Assembly (NCBI RefSeq): GCF_019061305.1
Contig: NZ_JAHQZT010000024.1
Span: 1 to 35,799 of the forward strand
Direction: 5' to 3'
Origin: Marinobacterium weihaiense
Lineage (GTDB): Bacteria > Pseudomonadota > Gammaproteobacteria > Pseudomonadales > Balneatricaceae
Length of the DNA stretch: 35,799 bases
Below, piece after piece: positions 19,513-27,553 of this stretch. The notes beneath the pieces were generated by a model. The model saw only the letters and a program-made list of their open reading frames with translations, had not been told where the DNA came from and made no database searches. Position 1 is the first letter of the stretch; every line of letters starts with the position of its first letter. Position numbers and translations under genes: made by a program.

Positions 19513-20480
19513 GACCCATAATGATTGCCGGAGCCGCCCACCTCGCCGATCGTCCACGCCGCCGTGCTATCCGCTGCCTGCTGGCCAGTCTGCTATGTCT
19601 GTTACCACTGACGGCTCAGGCCACGCCTGCGAACGATGCGCCGTTGCTGGTACTGAGCGGCTTCAGTCCCAGTTACAACCAGGTCCGCGACGCCATTGTC
19701 AGGACGGCGCAGGTCAAGCCGGATATCATCACGCTGGACCAGCTGGCCTCCCGGCACCGCCAGGCGGGCCTGGTCGTGGCCGTCGGCAGCCGGGCCTGCG
19801 AGCAGCTGCTCAGCCAGTATGACCCGCAGACACAGCTGATCTGCACCTTTCTGCCGTCGACCACCTTCACGCTGCTGCAGCAAACCCTGTTGCCCAATAG
19901 TAGCCGTGCACGCATCAGCGCCATTTTCATCGACCAGCCGCTGCAGCGCCAGATTCATCTGGCCCGCCTGATCAGCCCGCAGGGGCAGGTACTGGGCTCC
20001 GCACTGGGCAGCAGTAGTCGTGCGCTGCAGCAGGCCTTGCAGACAGGCAGCCAGGCAGCACGGTTCGAGCTGTTGACCGCCCACCTGACGCCGCAGGACA
20101 ACCCGATCGAAAAGCTGACCCCGGTGATCTCTGCCAGCGACGTGTTTCTGGTGATTCCGGACAGCAGTGTGTTCAACCGCGCCATTTCCAAGTGGCTGCT
20201 GTACCTGTCCCTGCGCAATCAGCTGCCGGTCATCGGCTTTTCCGAGCACTACACCCAGGCCGGGGCAACCGCATCGGTGCACTCCTCGGCAACGCAGATC
20301 GGCCGCCAAACCGGCGAGTGGCTCAACCGACTGCAGAGCGGCGCTGGCCTGCCGCCGCCCAGCCACCCGGCTTATTTCAACGTCAGCACCAACCCGGTGG
20401 CGGCACGCACCCTGAAACTGGATTTGCCCACGCCGGCCGAACTGGAGCGCCAACTGCGTACCGAGGCCACGGATAGATGA
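19509..20480 (+). CDS. Periplasmic ABC-type substrate-binding protein
   Basis: The 323-residue protein has an N-terminal signal segment (CLLASLLCLLPLTAQATPAND) and resembles the PF04392 group of ABC substrate-binding proteins, with LVVAVGSRACEQLL, ISAIFIDQPLQRQIHLARLI and PVIGFSEHYTQAGATASVHSS. It starts at GTG within the receptor's stop (GTGA) or at an ATG 12 nt later. No permease or ATPase gene accompanies it. It is joined to a sensor kinase instead, so it may present a ligand to the kinase rather than to a transporter. Confidence 0.82.
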   Translation: MRPIMIAGAAHLADRPRRRAIRCLLASLLCLLPLTAQATPANDAPLLVLSGFSPSYNQVRDAIVRTAQVKPDIITLDQLASRHRQAGLVVAVGSRACEQLLSQYDPQTQLICTFLPSTTFTLLQQTLLPNSSRARISAIFIDQPLQRQIHLARLISPQGQVLGSALGSSSRALQQALQTGSQAARFELLTAHLTPQDNPIEKLTPVISASDVFLVIPDSSVFNRAISKWLLYLSLRNQLPVIGFSEHYTQAGATASVHSSATQIGRQTGEWLNRLQSGAGLPPPSHPAYFNVSTNPVAARTLKLDLPTPAELERQLRTEATDR

Positions 20481-22768
20481 TCCTCGGCAGCCGCCAGCTG
20501 GGCATACGCAGCCGCGTACTGCTGCTGTCCCTGGTTCCCATGCTGACCTTGGCCGGCATTCTGGGCACCTATTTCACCTACAGCCGCCTGGCCGACAATA
20601 CAACCCGCCTGCAGGAACGCGGCCACCTGCTGGTAGACCTGCTGGCCTCAGCGGCCGAGTTCGGCGTCATCAGCGGCAACCGCTACCAACTGCGCATTCT
20701 CAGTCAGAAAACACGCCAGAACCACCCGGAAGTGCTCGATGTGCTGTTCTACGATGCCAACTTCAATCTGCTGTATCGCTCGGGTGACTTCACGGTCGAG
20801 CTGACCCCCTACAGCCCGGCCTATCAACCGCAGAACGGGCGCTGGCTGTTCTTTTCGCCCATTACCACCAGTGCGCTGCTGATGGAGCATAATCCCGAGC
20901 TGATGTTCGACGTCATCCAGCCTGATCAGACCGGCTGGGTTGCCGTTGTCCTATCCCCTGAACATGCCACCGGCACCCGGCGTGACATGCTGTTCAGCAG
21001 CCTGCTGCTGATTGCGCTTGGGTTGCTGGTAACTGCGGTGGTGGCTGGACGCTTCGGCCAGCGCATCACCCGCCCCATCCAGGCACTGGGCCAGGTGATC
21101 GAACGGCTGGAGGCCGGCCAGCTGGATACCCGCGCCATGACCACCCAGGCTTCGGGCGAGCTGGGGTTGCTGGCCCGTGGCATCAACCGCATGGCTTCCC
21201 GTATTCAGACCTCCAGTCGTGAACAGGCCGAGCAGATCAGCAAGGCTACGCGTCAGCTGACCACAACACTGCGTCACTTGGAACGTCAGAACGAAGAACT
21301 CTCCCTGGCCCGCCGCCAGGCCGACGATGCCAACCACGCCAAGGACGAGTTCCTGGCACGCATGAGCCATGAGTTGCGCACGCCCCTGACCTCCGTTCTG
21401 GGCTTTTCCGAATTGCTGCAGGGCACGCGCCTGACCGCCGAGCAGCAGCAGTACTGCCAGATCATCGATCAGAATTCGACCCTGCTGCTGACCATCATCG
21501 ATGATATCCTCGACTTTTCACGCCTGCAGTCCGATGCCATCGAGCTGGAACAGTTGCCCTTCGATCCGCGCCAATGCCTGCTCAACCTGCTGGAAATGCA
21601 GGCGCCCATGGCACAGCAAAAGGGGCTGACACTGATCGAAGAGCTGGATACGGATCTGCCCCCGACCGTGGTGGGCGACCCCACCCGCCTGACACAAATC
21701 CTGACCAATCTGCTGGGCAATGCCGTCAAGTTCACGGATGCCGGCGAGGTGCGCCTCAGTGCACGCGCCGTACGAGCCGGGCGTCACTGCAAGCTGGTGC
21801 TCAGCGTCAGTGACACCGGCATCGGTATTTCGGCCGAACGCCAACGTTACCTGTTTCAGGCCTTTTCCCAGGCCGACAACACCATCAGCCGCCGTTATGG
21901 CGGTTCCGGCCTGGGGCTGGTGATTGCCCACCGCCTGACACAGATGATGGGCGGCACTCTGACACTGGAAAGCCAACCCGGCATCGGCACCCGCATCGGC
22001 CTGACGCTGACCCTGCCGCTGGCCAGTCCCGACGTCGGCACCCCGGCACTGCCGCTGTCTCCGCCCGAGCAGCCATTACCCGCCGCGGCCGGTTTTACTC
22101 TCAGCTGTCCATTGAAGGTTTTGCTGGCAGAAGACAACGACTTCAACCGACTGCTGATCTACAAGGTATTGACGCAAGCCGGGGCCCGGGTCGTCACGGC
22201 CACGACTGGCCAGCTGGCGCTGGACGCCTTTGCCCGTGAGCGACCGGACATGGTGCTGATGGATGTCCACATGCCGCAAATGGACGGTATTCAGGCCACC
22301 CGAGCAATCCGCCGCCAGGATCGCCGGACTCCCATCATTGCGCTGACCGCCAGCGTAATGACACACGAACATCAGGCTCTGCTGCAGGCCGGAGCCAATG
22401 AGGTGATGCTCAAGCCGGTCAAGCTGCCCGAGCTGTTCACCCACCTGGATCGGCTGTGCCAGCAGTCCCAACAGCCGAGCAGCATAGCCGGCACGGCTCC
22501 GTTACAGGCCCACGTGGATCCAGACGCCCTGCATCAGGAATTGCTGCACCAGCTGGCCACGCTGGCACCGGCGATCCGGCACAACCAGCTGGCAACCGTG
22601 CGTTCACATGCTCATCAACTGCTGGGGCTGGCGGGGTTGTATCAGCTGCCCGAACTGGAAGCGGTGGTAGCCGAACTGCATCAGGCCGCCGTTGCGGGCA
22701 ACATTCCCCGCTGCTGGCGTCGATGTCATCAGCTGCGCCGACTGATCGAACATCACCAGTACTGCTGA
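20477..22768 (+). CDS. Hybrid sensor histidine kinase with receiver and HPt domains
   Basis: A membrane-bound phosphorelay kinase, 763 residues. Order: TM helix 1 (about 13-34), a periplasmic sensor region (about 40-170), TM helix 2 (about 173-193), HAMP, coiled coil, and HisKA with H298 in FLARMSHELRTPLTS. An ATPase domain follows (NAVKFTDAG, VSDTGIGIS, GGSGLGL), then a receiver with D596 in VLMDVHMPQMDG and K in MLKPVK. Last is a C-terminal HPt with H713 in SHAHQLLGL, where the usual K after AHxL is L. The layout is like BarA/TorS. No response regulator is adjacent, so its output partner lies elsewhere. It overlaps the binding-protein stop (ATGA). Confidence 0.92.
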   Translation: MILGSRQLGIRSRVLLLSLVPMLTLAGILGTYFTYSRLADNTTRLQERGHLLVDLLASAAEFGVISGNRYQLRILSQKTRQNHPEVLDVLFYDANFNLLYRSGDFTVELTPYSPAYQPQNGRWLFFSPITTSALLMEHNPELMFDVIQPDQTGWVAVVLSPEHATGTRRDMLFSSLLLIALGLLVTAVVAGRFGQRITRPIQALGQVIERLEAGQLDTRAMTTQASGELGLLARGINRMASRIQTSSREQAEQISKATRQLTTTLRHLERQNEELSLARRQADDANHAKDEFLARMSHELRTPLTSVLGFSELLQGTRLTAEQQQYCQIIDQNSTLLLTIIDDILDFSRLQSDAIELEQLPFDPRQCLLNLLEMQAPMAQQKGLTLIEELDTDLPPTVVGDPTRLTQILTNLLGNAVKFTDAGEVRLSARAVRAGRHCKLVLSVSDTGIGISAERQRYLFQAFSQADNTISRRYGGSGLGLVIAHRLTQMMGGTLTLESQPGIGTRIGLTLTLPLASPDVGTPALPLSPPEQPLPAAAGFTLSCPLKVLLAEDNDFNRLLIYKVLTQAGARVVTATTGQLALDAFARERPDMVLMDVHMPQMDGIQATRAIRRQDRRTPIIALTASVMTHEHQALLQAGANEVMLKPVKLPELFTHLDRLCQQSQQPSSIAGTAPLQAHVDPDALHQELLHQLATLAPAIRHNQLATVRSHAHQLLGLAGLYQLPELEAVVAELHQAAVAGNIPRCWRRCHQLRRLIEHHQYC

Positions 22769-23146
22769 TCAGAAACGGCGGAAGAAGGGTTCGCTGGCGA
22801 TCAGGTGCTCCAGTTCGACCTGGACCGCTTCCAAACGCTGGCGGGCCGCCCGGTCATACAGGTAGGGCGCCAGCCCATCGGCGGCAGGCGGATGGTGCTC
22901 ATCACCCTCGTGAATGGCGACACACTGGCGGCGGATCGCTTCCAGTTCGGGATCGTGCAGCACAGGCAGACCCACAAACATCTCCCACTCGTCACGGCGG
23001 GCTTCCCCGGCCTGCAGCTGCTGCATCAGTGTCAGCACCTTGCGCCGATCGGGTCGCCAGGTCGGGGCACGGCCCCAAGTCAGCGCCAGCACCAAGCCGC
23101 CGATAAGAATCAGTGATACCGTGAAAACGATCAGGAACTCCGCCAT
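22769..23146 (-). CDS. Small membrane-anchored protein of unknown function (125 aa)
   Basis: I do not recognise it. The 125-residue protein has one N-terminal membrane helix (FLIVFTVSLILIGGLVLAL, residues about 4-22) and a cytoplasmic domain rich in charged residues (LTLMQQLQAGEARRDEWEMFVGLPVLHDPELEAIRRQC). It starts 4 bp after the DUF2489-type gene and ends head-to-tail with the convergent histidine kinase with no gap, so the two transcripts end very close together. Confidence 0.75.
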   Translation of the reverse strand: MAEFLIVFTVSLILIGGLVLALTWGRAPTWRPDRRKVLTLMQQLQAGEARRDEWEMFVGLPVLHDPELEAIRRQCVAIHEGDEHHPPAADGLAPYLYDRAARQRLEAVQVELEHLIASEPFFRRF

Positions 23147-23150
23147 GACA

Positions 23151-23627
23151 CTACTGCAACGGCGTGCCGCTGCTCAGCTCGCGGGCAATGCCATGTACGG
23201 CGGTTTCGTACTCCTGCTCCAGCGCCTGCATTTCCTGTTGATAACTGCGCTTGAGTTTTTTCGGCAGTGCCTGCCATTCGTCCTTGATCGGGATGTGACT
23301 GGTCTTGTCGTGCACCTCGGTAATCACCGCGTAAGCCTCCTGCTGCAGCAGCTGTGGCCGGTAGTTTTCCAGCAGCACCTTGAGGCGGATACAGCCTTCG
23401 GTCAGGGTCATCTTGTCGTCATGCAGAATGGCGCCCGCCACCAGGCGGATGCTTTCCTGCAGATATTGATGGCGCTCTTCCAGTGCCGCCACGGCGGCCG
23501 CTTCCCGACGCGCCTGTTCAGCCTTGCGGGCCTGTGCCTGACGCACCTGACGATGGATGACAACGGACAGAACGATAATGGCCAGGACGCCCAAGGCGGT
23601 CAGGCCGTAAATCAGAGTGGTGCTCAT
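23151..23627 (-). CDS. DUF2489-type membrane-anchored protein
   Basis: The 158-residue protein has an N-terminal helix (TLIYGLTALGVLAIIVLSVVI, about 4-24), a charged coiled-coil stretch, and a domain with LQESIRLVAGAILHDDKMTLTEGCIRLKVLLENYRP. This resembles DUF2489, a family of unknown function in gammaproteobacteria. The start at 23627 has AGAGG 5 nt before it; 11 extra residues upstream are unlikely to be used. It forms a two-gene unit with the 125-residue membrane protein. Confidence 0.78.
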   Translation of the reverse strand: MSTTLIYGLTALGVLAIIVLSVVIHRQVRQAQARKAEQARREAAAVAALEERHQYLQESIRLVAGAILHDDKMTLTEGCIRLKVLLENYRPQLLQQEAYAVITEVHDKTSHIPIKDEWQALPKKLKRSYQQEMQALEQEYETAVHGIARELSSGTPLQ

Positions 23628-23726
23628 GCTTACCTCTTGCACTGTTAGCTGCTGGGGCATTATGCCAGACGTGGTCGTGCATGCACTCTTTACGCAGAGC
23701 AGAGCGCAGAGGATTGATGGGGCGGG

Positions 23727-23751
23727 AAAAACGGCGGGGGCAGGCCCCGCC
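23727..23751 (-). terminator. Rho-independent terminator of the cytochrome operon
   Basis: On the minus strand a 7-bp GC stem (GGCGGGG/CCCCGCC, 5-nt loop) is followed by GTTTTT. It lies just after the stop of the TsdA-like cytochrome gene and is oriented to end that transcript. Confidence 0.85.
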
Positions 23752-23762
23752 AGGGTAGACGT

Positions 23763-24743
23763 TTACTCGAAGGTGCGCGGTTTGAGGTTGGCCGGCTTGA
23801 GGAACGGCTTTTCGCCGGTGTTGTTATGCTGGCCCAGCACCTTACCGTTCACTTCGGTGCCGTAACGGGTGTGCTTGTGAAAACCGATGAACTGCTCGCG
23901 GGTGTCGCGGGCATCGCCGGTATAACGCGGATCCTGCGGGCGCTCCTGGCTGTTGATGTACCAGGCCACGTTCCAGGCCTCGTTGTCGGTCAGAGAGCCG
24001 GGCTTGCTCAACGGCATGTTGTTCTTGATGAACGATGCTGCAGTGAAAATGCGCGTCATACCGGCCCCCCAGTTGTAGGCGCCGTCACCCCACAGCGGCG
24101 GGAACACGACCTGGCCATCCTTTTTCTGCCCGGCGCCATCGTCACCATGGCAGATGGCACAATTGGCCTCATACACGGCCTGGCCCTTGTCATAGCTGAC
24201 ATCATCTGGAATCTTGTTGCCCAAATGGCGGAAACCACGCCCAGCGATGTTGGTTTCGTACACCTCAGCGCCCTTGGCCAGCCACTGGTGGTAGGCGACC
24301 ATGGCCAGCATATCATCGCTGCCGTAGGCCGGTGGCGTGCCGTTCATCGAGTAGGCAAAGCAGCCCGCGATACGCTCTTCCACCGAGTTGACATGCTTGT
24401 TCTTGCCACGGAAGTCCGGCAGCGTAGTCACGGCGGGCCAAACCGGGCCGGAGCCGTTCATGCGGCCTTCACCCATGTGGCAGGTTTTACAGCTCATGTC
24501 GTTGAACACGTACTTGCCACGGTACTGCTGGGTGTTCATGAACATGTCATAGCCTTTGAGAATCACCTCGCGCAATTGAGGCTTGATCGACTCGTCGGCC
24601 ATCAGGTCATCAATAGTTGGGGCCTGGTGCACGTACTGGCCTTCCTTGGGCGCCGGCAGGTTGATCGGCACCTTGGGTTCACTGGCCATGACGGGGGCGC
24701 TCAAGGTGGCGGCGGCCATCAGTATCATCAGGTTGCGTGTCAT
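23763..24743 (-). CDS. Diheme cytochrome c, TsdA-like (thiosulfate dehydrogenase type)
   Basis: A periplasmic diheme cytochrome, 326 residues with a signal peptide (MTRNLMILMAAATLSAPVMA). It has two heme sites, CKTCH (about residue 88) and CAICH. Between them is EERIAGCFAYSMNG, whose cysteine fits the unusual Cys ligand of the active-site heme of thiosulfate dehydrogenase TsdA. The block SDDMLAMVAYHQWLAKGAEV is also TsdA-like. It starts 1 nt after the stop of the upstream cytochrome gene, with GGAGGG before it. Activity with thiosulfate or tetrathionate is inferred; a related SoxA-like or other c-type electron carrier is possible. Confidence 0.7.
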   Translation of the reverse strand: MTRNLMILMAAATLSAPVMASEPKVPINLPAPKEGQYVHQAPTIDDLMADESIKPQLREVILKGYDMFMNTQQYRGKYVFNDMSCKTCHMGEGRMNGSGPVWPAVTTLPDFRGKNKHVNSVEERIAGCFAYSMNGTPPAYGSDDMLAMVAYHQWLAKGAEVYETNIAGRGFRHLGNKIPDDVSYDKGQAVYEANCAICHGDDGAGQKKDGQVVFPPLWGDGAYNWGAGMTRIFTAASFIKNNMPLSKPGSLTDNEAWNVAWYINSQERPQDPRYTGDARDTREQFIGFHKHTRYGTEVNGKVLGQHNNTGEKPFLKPANLKPRTFE

Positions 24744-24744
24744 G

Positions 24745-25404
24745 TTACTGCCCTCCCTCGGCTGCCACGGCCTGTCGAGACCCCAGGTAGGCCGCGACCG
24801 CTTCAATCTGTTGTTCGCTCAGGCGTTCGGCGACGCCAGTCATCAGCTGATTGGGGTCGTTGTGTCGCGCCCCGCTGCGCCAGGCATTCAGCTGCTGCTT
24901 AATATAGTTGCCATGCTGGCCGGCCAGTCCCGGGAAACTGGCACCGACGCCCTGGTTGTCCGGCCCGTGACAGCTCTCGCAAGCCGGAATGTAGTTATCC
25001 CAGTCACCGCGCTTGGCCAGCTTTTCACCCAATGCCAGCAGCTCGGCATCGCCCCCAGTCTGTGCCTTGGGCACCGGTTGAGCCGCGTAATACGCCGATA
25101 CATCCAGAATCTGCTGTTCGGTCAGGTTATCCACATTCGGCTGCATGACGCCGCTGACCCGCGTACCCGCATTGTAATCGCGGATCTGTTTGGCAATGTA
25201 CGCGGCATCCAGCCCCGCCAGACGCGGGAAACCGGCCGCGTTGTTGCCGGCACCATCCATGCCGTGGCAAGCCATGCAGGGCGCACCACTGCCATCCCCC
25301 TGCATCGCTACCTGCTGGCCGTCGGCCGCCACTCCCTGTGCCTGAACCGCGCTGCTGACCAGCAGGGCACCGGCCAGCATCAGTCGTCCATTTCGTTTCA
25401 ACAT
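24745..25404 (-). CDS. Diheme cytochrome c4-like protein (TsdB-like)
   Basis: The 219-residue protein has a signal peptide (MLKRNGRLMLAGALLVSSAV.., cut near VQA) and two cytochrome c domains, each with a heme motif, CMACHGMDGAGNN and CESCHGPDNQGVG. A methionine ligand region follows each. This is the cytochrome c4 layout. It is the first gene of a pair with the TsdA-like cytochrome, as tsdB precedes tsdA in several bacteria, where it passes electrons on from the dehydrogenase. The start at 25404 has GGGGAG 6 nt upstream. Confidence 0.85.
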   Translation of the reverse strand: MLKRNGRLMLAGALLVSSAVQAQGVAADGQQVAMQGDGSGAPCMACHGMDGAGNNAAGFPRLAGLDAAYIAKQIRDYNAGTRVSGVMQPNVDNLTEQQILDVSAYYAAQPVPKAQTGGDAELLALGEKLAKRGDWDNYIPACESCHGPDNQGVGASFPGLAGQHGNYIKQQLNAWRSGARHNDPNQLMTGVAERLSEQQIEAVAAYLGSRQAVAAEGGQ

Positions 25405-25501
25405 GGCACTCTCCCCATATTGCACCTGCCTAATTAAGTTTATGCTTAAAAGACAGCATTTTATTCCATTAGGTAACTACAGGGACAGCCTAACATCTGC
25501 C

Positions 25502-27553
25502 TCAAACGTTGTATTGATCCGGCACAAGGTCGGTGCCGGTCAGGCGCAGGCGCAAGCCGCTCGCGCGGCGTACCCGTGCCCGTACGGCGTCGTCCAGCCG
25601 TGCCGGATGACTCAGTACCAGCGTGAACCACTGGCTGGCCCGGGTGATCCCGGTGTAGACCAGCTCCCGCGTCAGCACCGGATTGACGGCGGGCGGCAGC
25701 AGCAGTGCAGTATGGGCAAACTCGGACCCCTGTGACTTGTGCACCGTCATCGCATAGACGGTCTCCACCGCCTGTAGCCGGCTGGGCAGCACCCACTTGA
25801 GGCTGCCATCCGCCAGCGGAAACACCACCCGCAGCACGGTTTCGCCCGCATCATCGGGACGAGCCAGGGTCATGCCAATATCGCCGTTCATCAGCCCCAA
25901 GCCGTAGTCGTTGTGGGTCACCAGCACCGGTCGGCCTTCATACCAGCCTTCGGTACGCTCGATCAGGCCGGCCTGTGCCAGCGCACCGGCAATGCGCGCG
26001 TTCAGGCCCTCCACACCCCAGGGCCCACGGCGCAGCGCACACAACAGCTGGAAGCGACCGAAGGCTTCCAGTACCTGGCGCGCCCAGTCATCCAGCGCCG
26101 CCGCGTCCGCCTGTGACGGCCGCTCCGCCTGCAGCCGCTGCAGATAGTGACGATACCCCTGCGCGGCCGCATCCTGTGGTCCGCCCTGCATCACCAGTCG
26201 CTCCAGGGCACGGTCTTCCGCCCCTTGCAGGCGCAGTTGCGCCAAATCGGCAAAGCCCTGTGCCAGCACGCGATGCACGTCCTCCGGCTGGCCGCTGTTG
26301 ACGGCCCGCGCCAGCGAGCCGATGCCGCTGTCCGCACCAAAACGATGGCTGTGCCGCAACATGGCGATGGACTGCGCCAGCGGCTGCGTCGAGGCCTCTC
26401 CTTCGGCCGCCTGCCAGGCGGCCACATCCAGCCCGGTCAGACGCTGCAGGCGCGCCAGTGTCTGCGCGTCATAGCCGCCCCGATCGGCCTCGGCACAGAG
26501 GTCACCCAGTACCGAGCCGGCTTCCACCGAAGCCAGCTGATCCTTGTCGCCCAACAGAATCAGGCGCGCCTGGCGCGGCAAGGCCTGCAACAGCTGATGC
26601 ATCATTTCCAGGTCGATCATCGAGGCTTCGTCCACCACCACCAGGTCGGCATGCAGAGGGTTATCGGCGTTGTGGACAAAACGGCGCGTACCCGGCCGTG
26701 CGCCCAGCAACCGGTGCAGAGTAGTCACCTCCCGCGGTATGCCCTGCTGCAGGGGTTCATCCAGACTGCCGACGGCACCGCTGATGGACTCGGTCAGACG
26801 CGCCGCGGCCTTGCCGGTGGGCGCGGCCAGACGGATGCGCAGGTTGCGCCCGCCCGCACGGGCCTGGCTCTGCAGCAGGGCCAGCAGGCGCACGACGGTG
26901 GTGGTTTTGCCGGTCCCCGGTCCGCCGGTGATGATGCCAAAACGACGCCCCGCCACCAGGGCGCAGGCCAGCTGCTGCCAGTCCAGCCGTCCCTCCACGC
27001 CGCCGAACAGTCCCTGCAGCTGACGCCGCAGTGCCGGCTCGTCTACCGGCAGAGCCTGCAGGCGGGCATGAAGGCCTGCGGCCACCTCGACTTCGTAGCG
27101 CCATTGGCGATACAGGTACAGGCGGGTACTGTCCGGCTCCAGCCGCAGGGGTGCGGCAGTATCCTCGCGACTGACCAAGCGGGAGGCCTGCAGAGCCGCC
27201 AGCCAGTCCGTGCGGTCCAGCCCCTGCAGCAACTCGGCCGGCCGATCCGGCAGCGCTTCGCCGAACTCGCCATCCGGCGGCAGAGACAGCGCCGCGTCCG
27301 GCGCCGACAGCAAGTTATCCAGGTCGGCACAGATATGACCCCGGCCCAGCTGGTGGCTGGTCAATACCGCGGCCAGCAGTACCAGCGGCGATGCGTCGGG
27401 ATCGAGCTGGCGTAGGAAGCGTGCCAGCGCCAGGTCCAGCGCCCGAATCCAGTTGCGCTCCTGCCAGCGCTGCAGCAGGGCCTCCAGGGCTTCAACCTGC
27501 AACAGCGCCGGGTGCCGGCGCGGAACGGCGAAGAGATCAGTCTGCGCGCTCAT
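25502..27553 (-). CDS. recD: Exodeoxyribonuclease V subunit RecD
   Basis: RecD is the 5'-3' helicase motor of RecBCD, which processes double-strand breaks and degrades foreign linear DNA. The 683 residues show the superfamily 1 motifs: Walker A ITGGPGTGKTTT (about residue 211), DEASMID (motif II), LGDKDQLASVEAGSVL (motif III), and a C-terminal YAMTVHKSQGSEF with ELVYTGITRAS (motifs V-VI). It overlaps recB by 17 nt, so translation is coupled. Length is usual for the family. Confidence 0.96.
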   Translation of the reverse strand: MSAQTDLFAVPRRHPALLQVEALEALLQRWQERNWIRALDLALARFLRQLDPDASPLVLLAAVLTSHQLGRGHICADLDNLLSAPDAALSLPPDGEFGEALPDRPAELLQGLDRTDWLAALQASRLVSREDTAAPLRLEPDSTRLYLYRQWRYEVEVAAGLHARLQALPVDEPALRRQLQGLFGGVEGRLDWQQLACALVAGRRFGIITGGPGTGKTTTVVRLLALLQSQARAGGRNLRIRLAAPTGKAAARLTESISGAVGSLDEPLQQGIPREVTTLHRLLGARPGTRRFVHNADNPLHADLVVVDEASMIDLEMMHQLLQALPRQARLILLGDKDQLASVEAGSVLGDLCAEADRGGYDAQTLARLQRLTGLDVAAWQAAEGEASTQPLAQSIAMLRHSHRFGADSGIGSLARAVNSGQPEDVHRVLAQGFADLAQLRLQGAEDRALERLVMQGGPQDAAAQGYRHYLQRLQAERPSQADAAALDDWARQVLEAFGRFQLLCALRRGPWGVEGLNARIAGALAQAGLIERTEGWYEGRPVLVTHNDYGLGLMNGDIGMTLARPDDAGETVLRVVFPLADGSLKWVLPSRLQAVETVYAMTVHKSQGSEFAHTALLLPPAVNPVLTRELVYTGITRASQWFTLVLSHPARLDDAVRARVRRASGLRLRLTGTDLVPDQYNV

